Made by a program: the position numbers and the translations under genes. Shown here in pieces: positions 1-9,787 of a stretch of 64,000 nucleotides of DNA (position 1 is its first letter; the number at the start of each line of letters is the position of its first letter). The DNA is from Desulfosarcina ovata subsp. ovata (lineage in GTDB: Bacteria > Desulfobacterota > Desulfobacteria > Desulfobacterales > Desulfosarcinaceae): contig NZ_AP021879.1 in assembly GCF_009689005.1 (NCBI RefSeq), positions 6,945,501 to 7,009,500 on the forward strand. The letters run 5' to 3'. Under the pieces are notes generated by a model. That model was given only the letters and a program-made list of their open reading frames with translations. It was not told where the DNA came from and searched no databases.

Positions 1-100
1 TATAGTCCGAGGCTTTTAGCTGAGTTCCGAACGGTCCAGTTTGTATATTGATATCATTTTTTTCAATAAACTCGCCGATGAGGTGTGTGGCCCAACTCAT
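1..100 (-). CDS. hsdS: Type I restriction enzyme specificity subunit, N-terminal fragment (window edge)
   Basis: The first 33 codons on the minus strand begin with ATG at 100-98, which overlaps the hsdM stop as ATGA, and run off the window edge. The peptide contains TGPFGTQLKASDY, the classic opening of an HsdS target-recognition domain (a short helix, then the G-x-F/G-T-Q-L segment). HsdS would supply DNA sequence specificity to the HsdM/HsdR complex. The four-base overlap shows translational coupling with hsdM. Only the start is visible, so intactness cannot be judged. Confidence 0.8.
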   Translation of the reverse strand, partial: MSWATHLIGEFIEKNDINIQTGPFGTQLKASDY

Positions 101-2214
101 ACCCCCAACTCCTCAAAATTTTTCTTAATCGCTGCCGCCAGTTTCACAGATTCACCATTAAGGTCATCCAACTCCACATGAATCTCCCGCATGGCCTCTT
201 CAAAATCAAAATCCTCATCCTCCTCTTCCGGAGCCACACCCACATAACGCCCCGGTGTCAGGGACCAATCATTGGCTTCGATTTCGGACTTCTCCACAAG
301 CTTGACCAACCCTTCCACATCACACAACTTGGCATCGGGAAACCGCTCGGTCAACCAGTGGGCCTGCCGCCAGAAGTAGCGTACCTGCTTTAGCTGCTCC
401 ACCGCCAGCCCCCGGGCTTTGTCCGCGGCTTTGCGGGCAAGATTGACCTCTTTTCCGGACCATGCATCGTTTTCACGTGCCTTGCACTCGGTTTCGCAGG
501 TTTCAATCATTCGGGATGCCAATTTGAACAGCAAATCAGTCTGCTTGACCAGACTGCGGCTGGATTCCGCCAGGGTTGCCATCTGGTCCACGGCTTTTTT
601 GAGCGCACCGTTGGTGGTCTTTGTTTTCTTTTTCCAGGCGGCCTGCTGCGTAGCCAGCTCTTTTTTGAAGGCTTTAATATCCTTGTCGCACTCGGCTATT
701 GTGGAACTGAATTCCGTCCATGCTTCCGCGTGGGCATCATCTTTTGCGAGTGTCTTAATGAACGGTTGGACGACCTTTTTAAGCGAATCCAGGCAGTCCA
801 TGAAATCCGGCAAAGGCGTAATTCCTTCGCCATTATCATCCTGGGATTCAAAACAACCGGCCGCTTCGTCCAGCATCCGCTCGCAATAAGCATGCACCTT
901 GTTAAGATATCGTTCTGTATGGCCGCGATAAAGCGCCACGATGGCCAGGATGTTCCGCTCCTGCTCGGGTGAAAAATCATAAATTTTACGCGTCACCTTA
1001 CGATAGATGTTGCGGGCATCGATCATCAGGACCTTGTCCCGGTATGCTTCGGGCTTGGCCCGGTTCAGAAACCACAGCTCGCAGGGCACGGTCCGCGTAT
1101 AAAAAAAGTTGGACCGGATGGCGATCATGATCTCCACATCACCGGTTTCGATCAGCTTTTGGCGCACCTTGGCCTCATCCCTACCGGCGCTGGACGCCTG
1201 GGAGGACATGACAAAACCGGCCCGGCCGGTCTCATTGAGGTAGCTTTAAAAATAGCTGATCCATACATAGTTGCCGTTGGAAACCTTGTCCTTCTTGTTC
1301 ACCCCCGGTAGACCAAAGGGCACACGCGGGTCGGTCTTGACCCTGTCCGCATCGATCTCATCCACGTTGAAGGGCGGATTGGCCATCACATAATCGGCCT
1401 TGCCCACCAGTTCGTGGGGATCTTTATAATAGGTGATGGCCTTCTGGATATCGCCTTCCAGACCATGAACAGCCAGATTCATTTTGGCCAGACGGATGGT
1501 GGTGGCGTTTTTCTCCAGGCCGCGGAAAGTGAGTCGCTCGGTCGGGTTCTGGCCCTGTTCCTCCACGGTCCGTGCGCTTTGCACGAACATGCCTCCCGAC
1601 CCACAGGCCGGATCGAGCACGGTACCGCGTTCGGGATCAAGCACATGGGCAATCAACGAAACCAGGGAAATCGGGGTGAAAAACTCACCGCCATCGTGGG
1701 CCTTCTGGTCGGCAAACTGGGTAAGGAAATATTCGTAAATCCGGCCGAATACGTCACCGTCAACCTTTTTCAACTCATCGGGGTTCAGCGTGCGCAGAAG
1801 CTGCCCAATGACATCGTTGTCCAGTTCCTGGTATTCACTCTTGGGCAGTACGCCCCGCAGGCTTTCGTAATCCGTTTCGATGGATTCCATGGCCTCAATG
1901 ATCGCTTGAGCACGGTCTTCCATGTCTGGTAGCGCCACGAGGTGATCGAACTGCGCTTTCGGCCGGAGAAAAATGGAGCTTCTCTGGGAAAAATCCTCTT
2001 TGGTCAGCGTACGCGTCTTACCGCCTCGCTTGGGAAGGTTCCCTTCGATCGTGGATTTGACCATCAGATATCGGCCGTAGGCATGCCGCAGGAAAACCAG
2101 TCCCATGACCGGCAAAAAATATTCATTACTGGCATAAGTGGAGTTGGCCCTTAGGGTATCGGCCGCCGTCCAGAGTCGCTTTTCAATCGCTTCAATATGT
2201 TCCAGTTGGGCCAT
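97..2214 (-). pseudogene. hsdM: Type I restriction-modification DNA methyltransferase, interrupted by an in-frame TAA
   Basis: N6-adenine methyltransferase subunit of a type I R-M system. The first 322 codons carry the HsdM N-terminal helical domain, AdoMet motif I (DPACGSGG) and catalytic motif IV (NPPF). Reading stops at TAA (1248-1246) after ...YVWISYF. The same frame continues with no insertion or deletion into SYLNETGRAGF and about 380 more residues of normal HsdM C-terminus. The stop replaces what is usually a Tyr codon (TAT) in a YFYSYLN-like stretch, so one base change would explain it. Start ATG 2214 has an AAAGGA ribosome site. Without readthrough, the protein lacks the C-terminal part that contacts HsdS; a second in-frame ATG lies at 1209. 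Pseudogene, sequencing error and phase-variable state are all open. Confidence 0.85.
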
Positions 2215-2398
2215 GCCTAATCATTTCCTTTGCTATAGACAATATCATTTTCGGTCATGGAATGCTCCAACAGAATAAACCGCGACGAAAGCTGACTTGT
2301 TGAAAGGGAATCGCCATTAACGCTGAACCGAACACGGCAGTTTTTTTGCCATACGACGAAAAAAGCCGAATTTTGTCCCGAAGGTTGGAAATGAAAAA

Positions 2399-2427
2399 GG
2401 GGCTACAGACCGAAAATCTGTAACCCC
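2399..2427 (-). terminator. Rho-independent terminator after tRNA-Asn
   Basis: An 11-bp stem (2399-2409 pairing with 2417-2427, one G-T wobble) with a 7-nt loop. On the minus strand it is followed by a run of five T, so it fits as the terminator of the tRNA gene lying just upstream on that strand. Confidence 0.75.
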
Positions 2428-2437
2428 TTGTTTTGTT

Positions 2438-2513
2438 TGGCTCCCCAGCACGGACTCGAACCGCGGACCCAGTGGTTAACAGCCACTTGCTCTGCCGACT
2501 GAGCTACTGGGGA
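2438..2513 (-). tRNA. tRNA-Asn (anticodon GTT)
   Basis: A full 76-nt cloverleaf read on the minus strand: 7-bp acceptor stem TCCCCAG/CTGGGGA, D-stem GCTC/GAGC, anticodon stem AGTGG/CCACT with loop CTGTTAA giving anticodon GTT, T-arm with the TTCGAGT loop, discriminator G, and an encoded CCA at 2440-2438. Confidence 0.97.
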
Positions 2514-2557
2514 TCAAAGTTTCTTCAGCCGTTGTGGCGGCGAAGGAAGCGTCTTAA

Positions 2558-3307
2558 TTAGTCGAGTGCCACTTTAATGTCAAGCCCTTTTTTGATGCTG
2601 TTTTTGATCAGGTAGATGACCAGGCTTTTGCCCAGAATCGGGTTGAGCAGCCGGTCGATGAATCGGGTGATCCAGGGTTTGTGCATGATATCCCAGACCA
2701 GCAGGCGGTGGTAAAGACGGGCTGCTATGGCATCGGTGCGCGTTGGCCCGACAAGACATTTCAGCCACCAGTAGGGGGCATGGATGCTGTGGGCGTAATG
2801 ATGGCCCACGCACCGGGTGCCGGTTCGTTCCAGCCGGTCGGTGAGCGCACTTTTACGGTAGATGCGCACATGACCCTGGTTGGCGTTGAAATAGTCGTCG
2901 GACAGGGCCCAGCAGATGCGCTCAGGCAGGTAGCGCGGCACACTGACCACCAGCGGTTTGCCGGGCTTGAGCACGCGGACGATTTCAGTCATGGCCAATT
3001 CATCGTCGGGAATATGTTCCAACACTTCACTGCAGATCACCAGATCAAAGCAGGCGTCGGGAAAGGGCAGGGCCGTCACATCGGCTGCCGCCAGAGACCA
3101 GACCCCGTCGCCATGCTCACCCAGCCGGTCGTGGAAATCAAGGCGGGCACGGGCCTCCTTGAGATCTTCAACGTTAAGGTCCGCACCGGTCACCCTCACC
3201 CCATTCAGCCGGTAGGCCGCAGCAGTGTGGCGGCCCGAGCCGCAGCCGATGTCCAGAATGCGATCGCCGGGCCGGATGCTCAGTCTGGAAAAATCAACGG
3301 TAATCAC
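2558..3307 (-). CDS. Class I SAM-dependent methyltransferase
   Basis: A 249-residue protein with AdoMet-binding motif I (DRILDIGCGSGRHT, about residues 16-29), an acidic strand-2 residue (TGADLN), and a motif-IV-like segment (FDLVICSEVLEHI). It belongs to the methyltransferase-11/UbiE-like superfamily. The start overlaps the end of the glycosyltransferase gene by 14 bases on the same strand, so the two are co-transcribed and probably act on the same glycan or lipid-linked product. The substrate is not identifiable. The C-terminal hydrophobic segment (LGKSLVIYLIKN) may give peripheral membrane contact. Confidence 0.85.
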   Translation of the reverse strand: MITVDFSRLSIRPGDRILDIGCGSGRHTAAAYRLNGVRVTGADLNVEDLKEARARLDFHDRLGEHGDGVWSLAAADVTALPFPDACFDLVICSEVLEHIPDDELAMTEIVRVLKPGKPLVVSVPRYLPERICWALSDDYFNANQGHVRIYRKSALTDRLERTGTRCVGHHYAHSIHAPYWWLKCLVGPTRTDAIAARLYHRLLVWDIMHKPWITRFIDRLLNPILGKSLVIYLIKNSIKKGLDIKVALD

Positions 3308-4541
3308 GAATTGTCTCCCGGTAGGCGGCGGCGGTTTTCTCGGCCGCCCGCGTCCAGGTGAAGTGCTGCTGGACCCGCTGGTATCCCCGGCGTCCCATTT
3401 CGGCGGCCCGCTCGGGATGGTCGAGTAGGTGGGTGATCGCCCTGGCCAGGGCGTGATGGTTTCCGGGAGGCACCAGCATGCCGGCGTTGCCGACCACTTC
3501 GGGCAGGGCGCCCCCGGTGGTGCTGATCAATGGTACCCCGCAGGCCATGGCTTCGCCCGCCGGCAGGCCGAACCCTTCGTACACCGAGGCCACCACGGCC
3601 ATGGCCGCCCGGGCGTACTGGCGGACGAACTCCGCATTGCTGATGCGGCCGGTAAAGACAATGCGATCGCCAATGCCCAGCCGCCGGATCAGCCGGCTGA
3701 TGCCGCCGTTTGGCTTGGGTGTGCCCACCACCACCAGGCGGATGGCGTGACTGCGCGAAACCCGGGCCACGGCGTGCAGCAGGTAGTAGAGCCCTTTGAG
3801 GGGCACATCCGCACTGGTGGTGACAATGATGCGGCCCGGCTCCCGCGGGATTTCAGGGATGGGATAAAACAGCCCCGTGTCGATACCGTTGGGCACCACT
3901 CGGAATCGGTCGGCCGGAATGCGAAACTCCCGGGCGATATCCCGGCGGGCGCATTCGGAAACGGTGATGATTCGTTTAAGGTTCCGCGACACCCGCTTCT
4001 GCATGCCGATAAACGAGAACCAGCGCAACTGCTTGAGTTTTTTCCAGTAGGAGCGCACGGCGCGCACGGCGATCTTCCGATCGATGGTGATGGGGTGGTG
4101 AATGGTCGCCAGCGTGGGAATCCGCCGCGCGATGGCTCCGACACCATAGGAAAGACTCTGGTTGTCATGGACGATGTCATAGTTACGCAGGCGGGAACGC
4201 AGGAATCGATGGGCACGGATGCCAAAGGTAAAAGGCTCGGGAAAACCCATGGTTGAGACCCCGGCCCACTCCATGAAATTGACCGGATCGGACAACTCCG
4301 CAACGCTTGGCGTGCGAAACAGGTTGTCCGGATTGTACAGGTCCAGGCACGGCAGCCGGTAAACGGGAATATCCGCATCCAGCATGGGATCCGGTGGCCC
4401 GGAGACTACCTCTACATGATGGCCGATCGCCTTGAGCCCGCGGCTCAGGTTTTTAAGGTAGACGCCCTGGCCGCCGCAATGGGGGTTGCTCCGGTAGCTC
4501 AGCAGGCAGATTTTCAGCGGGCGGTCGAGGTGATTGGTCAT
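3294..4541 (-). CDS. Family 4 glycosyltransferase (GT-B fold)
   Basis: A 415-residue glycosyltransferase. The N-terminal Rossmann half holds the glycine-rich acceptor loop (NPHCGGQGVYLKNL), and the C-terminal half holds the nucleotide-sugar site with the E-x7-E signature (YEGFGLPAGEAMACGVP) and the following GGALPEV loop. These are features of retaining GT4 enzymes that transfer a sugar from an NDP-donor to a polysaccharide or lipid acceptor at the cytoplasmic face. It overlaps the downstream methyltransferase, suggesting a two-gene glycan-modification unit. Donor and acceptor are unknown. Confidence 0.88.
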   Translation of the reverse strand: MTNHLDRPLKICLLSYRSNPHCGGQGVYLKNLSRGLKAIGHHVEVVSGPPDPMLDADIPVYRLPCLDLYNPDNLFRTPSVAELSDPVNFMEWAGVSTMGFPEPFTFGIRAHRFLRSRLRNYDIVHDNQSLSYGVGAIARRIPTLATIHHPITIDRKIAVRAVRSYWKKLKQLRWFSFIGMQKRVSRNLKRIITVSECARRDIAREFRIPADRFRVVPNGIDTGLFYPIPEIPREPGRIIVTTSADVPLKGLYYLLHAVARVSRSHAIRLVVVGTPKPNGGISRLIRRLGIGDRIVFTGRISNAEFVRQYARAAMAVVASVYEGFGLPAGEAMACGVPLISTTGGALPEVVGNAGMLVPPGNHHALARAITHLLDHPERAAEMGRRGYQRVQQHFTWTRAAEKTAAAYRETIRDYR

Positions 4542-4960
4542 GGATGGTCAATAGTTCTGTTTAGGATTATGGGCACAAAAAAGCCCCCCTTACCTCCGGT
4601 GATTGGTGTCGTCAAGCATTTTCGCTACTTTGCGAGGGGGTGGACACCGATCCCGCCGGTCGATCCCTCTGCCCGTCGATTTCAGCCGTCGTGGACCACG
4701 GGAATCCCTTTCCCCAATGTTGCAAAACTCGGATAAAATTTGCCCTATCATGGGATGTACGGGCGGTTGATTCCAAAAATGAACAAGGCGTGGATCTCAT
4801 ATCCGATAACCATGGCAATTGGCGATTTTTCTCAACCTTTTTTATGCAACATTGGGGTTTAGTTTGATATGAGCCGGCCGATATCAGGAACATGGTGAAC
4901 GGTAACGATCCATTATCGTCGAATACGGCTGGGAGAATGGCGAATTTATAAAAAAATCAG
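4542..4960. other. Intergenic region, no gene seen
   Basis: About 420 bases between divergent genes. No convincing ORF, RNA gene or repeat was seen; promoters for both neighbours should lie here, but no clear consensus boxes stand out. Confidence 0.5.
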
Positions 4961-4975
4961 GTGGTTAAGATCCAA

Positions 4976-6535
4976 ATGACAGACGACCAAAAAGAGACTC
5001 TATTGATTGTGGATGACGAAGAAAGCATTCTGGAGGTGGCTTCGGAATATTTCATGACCAAGGGGTACCATGTCCTCACCGCGGAAAACGGTCGCATTGC
5101 CGCCGACATCATCGCCCAAGAAAAAATCGACTGCTGTTTTACCGACATCAACATGCCCGAAATGGACGGGCTGGAACTGGCCGAACACATTCGCAAGGTG
5201 GACAACACCATTCCGGTAATCATCATGACCGGTTATCCGTCCCTGGACAACACCATCCGCACCCTGAAAAACGGGGTCGTTGATTTTTTGATCAAGCCGG
5301 TCAACCTCAATCAGTTGGAGCTTTGTGTGCAGCGGGTGTTGCGTGAGCGCAGGCTTTTCATCCGCAATATTTTCCTAGCCAAAGAAGTGGAGGGGAAAAA
5401 GCGAATCGAGGACCTGAATCGGGAACTGACCTACAAAGTCAGTGAACTCAACACCCTTAACCGCATCATGACCGATTTTACCACGATCAGTTCCAGCACG
5501 GATCTGTTCAAGCGGGTGGTCGATCTGTCCACGGAACTGACCCACGCCGACGAAGCCGTGTTCTACGTTATCAATGAAGCGGTCAAACAGCCGGTGCCGG
5601 TGGCCCGTTCCCATTCTGGCGGCAACGGCAACGGTGCCACATCGACGGATGCTGCCGCGATCAGGAAAACGGGCGGCCCGGACCTTAGCAACCTGATCCT
5701 CGATAACTCCGAAGAAGACAAACCCTTACTGATTCAAGACGCCGGCAGAGTGCCCGGTTTGCCCGAAACACTGCGATCCCTGATGCTGGTGCCCCTTAAT
5801 ATCCGCAAGAAAGTGTTTGGCGTTCTGGCCGTATCGGTACTGGACGGTGAGGTGCGCTTTTCTGAAAAAGACCTCTACTACATGTCCTTCATGTCCAACA
5901 AAGCCGCCTACGCCATAGAGAACATCGCGCTTTACGAGAATATTTATGAGAATCTGTTTGCCACCCTGTACGCGTTTGTGCGGGCCATTGAAGCCCGTGA
6001 TCCTTACACGGAACAGCACTCCAACCGGGTGACGCGGATCGCCATCGCCCTGTGTCAGGCAATGGGCGGCAGCCAGGAAGATCAGGATATTCTCAATGTC
6101 GCCGGTCAGCTGCATGATATCGGAAAGATCGGCATTCGCGACGATATCCTGCTCAAACCCGGACGCCTGACCAATGAGGAGTTTCGCATCATCAAGGAGC
6201 ATCCGGTCATCGGCGCCAAGATTGTCGAGCGGCTGGGCCTGTGGGACCGTGAAAAGCACATCATCCGCTGCCACCATGAGCGCATCGATGGCAGGGGGTA
6301 TCCGGACGGCCTCAGCGGCGAACAGATTCCCATGCTGGCCCGGATCCTCTCTGTTGCCGATGTCTACGATGCCATCGCTTCCGATCGGGCCTACCGTCAA
6401 AAAATGGATGAATCGGAGATTCTCAAGATCATGTATGGCGGCTCCGGCAGCCAGTTCGATGCCGATGTGATTGAAACCTTTCGCCGCATGTACGAAAAAG
6501 GGGAGTTTGCACAACTCCTCGATGAGGTGCTTTAG
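4976..6535 (+). CDS. Response regulator with GAF and HD-GYP c-di-GMP phosphodiesterase domains
   Basis: About 519 residues from ATG 4976 (AGGTGG lies 11 nt upstream; a GTG at 4961 is an alternative). Domains in order: a CheY-type receiver (LLIVDDEES, phospho-acceptor Asp in CFTDINMPEMDG, KP motif in FLIKPVN), a linker coiled coil, a GAF-like domain (about 170-330), then HD-GYP (HDIGKIG about 395, HHERIDGRGYPDG about 440). HD-GYP proteins hydrolyse cyclic di-GMP, so this is a phosphorylation- and ligand-controlled phosphodiesterase. No kinase gene is adjacent. A terminator-like hairpin follows directly. Confidence 0.9.
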   Translation: MTDDQKETLLIVDDEESILEVASEYFMTKGYHVLTAENGRIAADIIAQEKIDCCFTDINMPEMDGLELAEHIRKVDNTIPVIIMTGYPSLDNTIRTLKNGVVDFLIKPVNLNQLELCVQRVLRERRLFIRNIFLAKEVEGKKRIEDLNRELTYKVSELNTLNRIMTDFTTISSSTDLFKRVVDLSTELTHADEAVFYVINEAVKQPVPVARSHSGGNGNGATSTDAAAIRKTGGPDLSNLILDNSEEDKPLLIQDAGRVPGLPETLRSLMLVPLNIRKKVFGVLAVSVLDGEVRFSEKDLYYMSFMSNKAAYAIENIALYENIYENLFATLYAFVRAIEARDPYTEQHSNRVTRIAIALCQAMGGSQEDQDILNVAGQLHDIGKIGIRDDILLKPGRLTNEEFRIIKEHPVIGAKIVERLGLWDREKHIIRCHHERIDGRGYPDGLSGEQIPMLARILSVADVYDAIASDRAYRQKMDESEILKIMYGGSGSQFDADVIETFRRMYEKGEFAQLLDEVL

Positions 6536-6536
6536 G

Positions 6537-6576
6537 GACCCGGCAAGAAATCATTGCGTCGTATCCTGCCGGGTTC
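6537..6576 (+). terminator. Terminator-like hairpin after the HD-GYP gene
   Basis: ACCCGGCA (6538-6545) pairs with TGCCGGGT (6567-6574) across a 21-nt loop and is followed by TCTTTA. It starts two bases after the HD-GYP stop codon. The long loop and short T-run make it a moderate-quality terminator. Confidence 0.6.
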
Positions 6577-6850
6577 TTTACCCCTCACGCATGCAAGATG
6601 CGCTGTCGGGATAACCCTCCTTCCCCGTCACCAATTTGGTTTTGTCTCACCTGGCCGGGGGCTGTTTCCCGGTTCTTTTCGATAGCGATCCCGATTTCGA
6701 TTTGGATCATGGTAACGATCCGTACGCGATAGCCCTGTAAAGCACATCACCTACCAAGGTTAAATGCGACTGCCCTGGACCTGGCGTGCCCCACCCTTTA
6801 TCATTTGATCCGAATGTAGTAATAGGCGGAAATTGCGAAAACGCTCATTC

Positions 6851-6871
6851 ATCCATTGGTTACCAATGGAT
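6851..6871. promoter_or_regulatory. Perfect 10-bp inverted repeat before the PBP operon
   Basis: ATCCATTGGT-T-ACCAATGGAT is a perfect dyad with a single central base. It ends 6 bases before the AGGAG ribosome site of the gene starting at 6889. It could be an operator or an RNA hairpin limiting ribosome access. The rest of 6577-6850 shows no gene. Confidence 0.5.
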
Positions 6872-6888
6872 ATGGATAAGGAGTGGGG

Positions 6889-7809
6889 ATGCCGGCCTGG
6901 TCAGAGGTGCGGGATTTGAGAACGTGGATGCTGCGGGGATTCAGCCTGCGCGGTGCGGTGCTGTGCCTGGCGGTTCTGGCCGTCCTGATTTCCGAAGTGC
7001 GCTTCAACTGGGTGGAAATTCTGATGGGGCGTTACCTTGCGGCCACCAACAGCTACCGGCCGGAATCGGGCAATGTGTGGGAGCAGGGCCGTTTGCGGCA
7101 GGTGGCCACCCAGACCCTGGAACAGATGGTGACCGATCAGCTCACCGCCCAGCGGGAGGCGCGCGAGGCGAGCTCCCTGGCGGAACTTGTCGACGGGTTG
7201 TCCGATTCCCGGGGGACCATGATTTCTGCGGAGCGCTTCAAAGCCCTGTACAGCCAGGTTCCCGAAGCGGTGGCACGCACCCTGTTTTCGCCGATTCTCA
7301 TGTTGCGGATCAGTGCCGAAAAGAGTTGGGAGCGGGTTTATCTGGAGCGGGAGAATGGTCAGGTGGGCATCTATCTGCTGGACCGTGCCAACAATGTACT
7401 CAGTTACACCACCATCAGTGGTCGGCGGCTTGAATCCACCGGCGTCGGTGGCCCCTTGGTTTCCGGAACCCTTGAGGAGCATCCGGAATTCTCCGGCCGC
7501 ATTTATCCGGCGGATCGATTCTTCATGGCCCTGGATGCCCTTTCGCCCGAGGTCCAGCGGGGGGTGCTGCCCCGGCCCGCCACGGTGCTGGCCGTGGAGG
7601 GCAATCCCGTTCGTGTGGGAATCAGCGATGAGGTCAATGCCGATGCGATTCGTATCGCCATCGAGATGGAAACCCCCCGGGGGCGGCAGCTTCTGATCAC
7701 CGTCGGGCAGGAGTGGGCCGTATGGCAGCTGCGCCTGCGCCTTGAACCCCGATTGGCCCGGCCAGCAACGCAACGATCCGGCTGGTTGCTGCGCGGGGGG
7801 GATCGATGA
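6889..7809 (+). CDS. Membrane-anchored protein of unknown function, first gene of a PBP operon
   Basis: A 306-residue protein from ATG 6889 (AGGAG five bases upstream). One N-terminal membrane segment (LRGAVLCLAVLAVLISEV, about 17-34) precedes an about 270-residue soluble, presumably periplasmic region with no motif I recognise. It overlaps the start of the penicillin-binding protein gene by four bases (ATGA), so the two are translationally coupled. That suggests an accessory role in peptidoglycan synthesis, which is inference from context only. Confidence 0.75.
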   Translation: MPAWSEVRDLRTWMLRGFSLRGAVLCLAVLAVLISEVRFNWVEILMGRYLAATNSYRPESGNVWEQGRLRQVATQTLEQMVTDQLTAQREAREASSLAELVDGLSDSRGTMISAERFKALYSQVPEAVARTLFSPILMLRISAEKSWERVYLERENGQVGIYLLDRANNVLSYTTISGRRLESTGVGGPLVSGTLEEHPEFSGRIYPADRFFMALDALSPEVQRGVLPRPATVLAVEGNPVRVGISDEVNADAIRIAIEMETPRGRQLLITVGQEWAVWQLRLRLEPRLARPATQRSGWLLRGGDR

Positions 7810-9785
7810 ACCCGATTGTTCGCCTGATGCGGCTGGCCACGCTGCTGGTCTTTGTGCTGCTGACGGTGACGGCACTGGTTGCCGGGGGCCTGTTCTGTTT
7901 TTTTCTGGTGGCGGCCAAGGATCTGCCCCGGGTGCCGGAACCCATCGGCCGCATCAACGACACGCCTTCCACGGAAATTTTCAGTGCTGACGGAAGGCGT
8001 ATCCTGACCATCGGCGGTCGGGAAACCGTGGCCCTGGATGATGTTTCCTACGCCTTTGTTCAGGCGATCCTGGCCACCGAAGATCACCGCTTCTGGGACC
8101 ATCACGGAATCAACAAACTCCGCACGGTCAAGGCGCTGTGGGTGACCCTGTTCGAGCCGGGAAAGGTCCAGGGCGCCTCCACCATCACCCAGCAGTTGGC
8201 CAAAAACCTCTTTTTCAGCTTCGAGCAAACCTATATCCGCAAGTTTCGCGAGCTGCTGGTTGCCTTTCAGATCGAGGCCCAATTTCCCAAACAGGAGATC
8301 CTGGAGGCCTATATCAATCAGATCCCCTTTGGTGTGGGCGCTTATGGCATTGGCGAAGCGGCGCGGACTTTTTTTGGAAAATCCGCCGGTGAACTGACCT
8401 TGTCCGAGGCCTCCCTCCTGGCCGGCCTGCCCAAATCACCCACGCGTTACAATCCCTTCCGCTATCCGGATCGTGCGCGTGCCCGGCAGAAAGTGGTGCT
8501 CAAACGCATGGTGGATACCGGCATGATCACACCCCAGGAGGCCGAGGATGCCGGTACGGCGCCGCTGGGGCTGCGCAAACAGGCCCGCGCCCTGCGGGTG
8601 GACAGTTATTTCCTGGATGCGGTGATGAAATCCCTGGAGGAGCGTTACAGCCCGGAGGTGGTTTACCATGGTGGCCTGCGCGTGTACACCACCCTGGACC
8701 CAAGCATGCAGCGACTGGCCGAGACCGCCTTGCAGGAGGGGATCGCCAGGCTGGAGTCGAACATGAAAAACGCAAATCCGGAAAAGGGAGATGAAGACGA
8801 CAACGGGCTTCAGGGGGCGCTGGTCAGCGTGGATGTCAGAACCGGCGCGGTCAAGGCCCTGGTGGGCGGTCGGGATTTTTTTCAGACCCCGTACAACCGG
8901 GCCTTGCAGAACAACCGCCAGGCGGGATCCGGTTTTAAACCGTTTCTTTATTACAGTGTAATGGAAAACCTGGGCAAATCACCGGCCGATGTGGTCGAAG
9001 ACAAGGCCGTGTCCATTCCTATTGCCGGTAAACCGCCCTGGCGGCCGCGCAATTTTGAACGCCGCTATGCGGGCCCCATGATACTGAAAAAAGCGTTTAC
9101 CGGATCGGTCAACAGCGTGGCGGCCCAACTGGTCCAGGCCCTGGGACCCGAGGCCGTTATCGATACGGCGCGCCGGTGCGGCATTACCAGCCCCCTGTCA
9201 CCGGTCTATTCGGTCGCTTTGGGTACCTTTGGGGTCAGCCCGCTGGAGATGGCTTCGGCCTATGCCACCTTTGCCTCGGGCGGTGTGCGCCATCCGCCGT
9301 TCTGGATTCGCCGGGTGGAGGATGTCAGCGGGCGGGTGCTGGAGGAGCACATCATCACCGGTGAACGAGTGCTGAACGAATCGGTGACCTACCAGCTGGT
9401 GGATATGATGGCCGGGGTGATTGATGAGGGCACGGGCAACGTGGTTCGTCGGTTGGGATTTTCCCTGCCGGCGGCGGGTAAGACCGGAACCACCAACGGG
9501 TACAATGACGCCTGGTTTACCGGTTTCACCCCCACCCTGAGCACGTCGGTGTGGGTTGGGTTTGACCGGGGCCAGGGGATGCGAAGCAAAAGCGGCGTCG
9601 GCATCACCGGTGGGCGGGGTGCCGCGCCCATCTGGGCGCAGTTCGTGAAACAGGCGACCCAGGGAGAGCCGCCACGGCAGTTCATGGTGCCCTCAGGAAT
9701 CTATTTCAAGAATGTGAATCCCGAAAACGGCGCCTGGGCCGGTTTCTGGACCAGTGATCCGATGAGGGTCGCCTTGAGAAAATAA
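7806..9785 (+). CDS. Bifunctional penicillin-binding protein (class A, GT51 plus transpeptidase)
   Basis: 659 residues. An N-terminal membrane anchor is followed by a GT51 glycosyltransferase domain with the catalytic Glu in EDHRFWDHHG (about 94) and the QGASTITQQLAKNL motif. The transpeptidase domain has SxxK (SGFK in AGSGFKPF), SxN (SVN in TGSVNS) and KTG (AGKTGTT). It polymerises and cross-links lipid II-derived glycan in the periplasm. At 659 residues it is shorter than typical PBP1A because the OB-fold insert is small. It is coupled upstream to a membrane protein of unknown role and sits three bases before the SPOR-domain gene. Confidence 0.95.
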   Translation: MNPIVRLMRLATLLVFVLLTVTALVAGGLFCFFLVAAKDLPRVPEPIGRINDTPSTEIFSADGRRILTIGGRETVALDDVSYAFVQAILATEDHRFWDHHGINKLRTVKALWVTLFEPGKVQGASTITQQLAKNLFFSFEQTYIRKFRELLVAFQIEAQFPKQEILEAYINQIPFGVGAYGIGEAARTFFGKSAGELTLSEASLLAGLPKSPTRYNPFRYPDRARARQKVVLKRMVDTGMITPQEAEDAGTAPLGLRKQARALRVDSYFLDAVMKSLEERYSPEVVYHGGLRVYTTLDPSMQRLAETALQEGIARLESNMKNANPEKGDEDDNGLQGALVSVDVRTGAVKALVGGRDFFQTPYNRALQNNRQAGSGFKPFLYYSVMENLGKSPADVVEDKAVSIPIAGKPPWRPRNFERRYAGPMILKKAFTGSVNSVAAQLVQALGPEAVIDTARRCGITSPLSPVYSVALGTFGVSPLEMASAYATFASGGVRHPPFWIRRVEDVSGRVLEEHIITGERVLNESVTYQLVDMMAGVIDEGTGNVVRRLGFSLPAAGKTGTTNGYNDAWFTGFTPTLSTSVWVGFDRGQGMRSKSGVGITGGRGAAPIWAQFVKQATQGEPPRQFMVPSGIYFKNVNPENGAWAGFWTSDPMRVALRK

Positions 9786-9787
9786 AA

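Noticed and set aside
1246..1248. Stop-codon recoding (selenocysteine, pyrrolysine) in hsdM
   Set aside because: The codon is TAA, not TGA or TAG, and the position in the family is a Tyr with no catalytic need for a special residue.
2681..4256. Long plus-strand open frames opposite the methyltransferase and glycosyltransferase genes
   Set aside because: They are antisense shadows caused by high GC; they lack ribosome sites and family motifs, while the minus-strand frames carry clear catalytic motifs.
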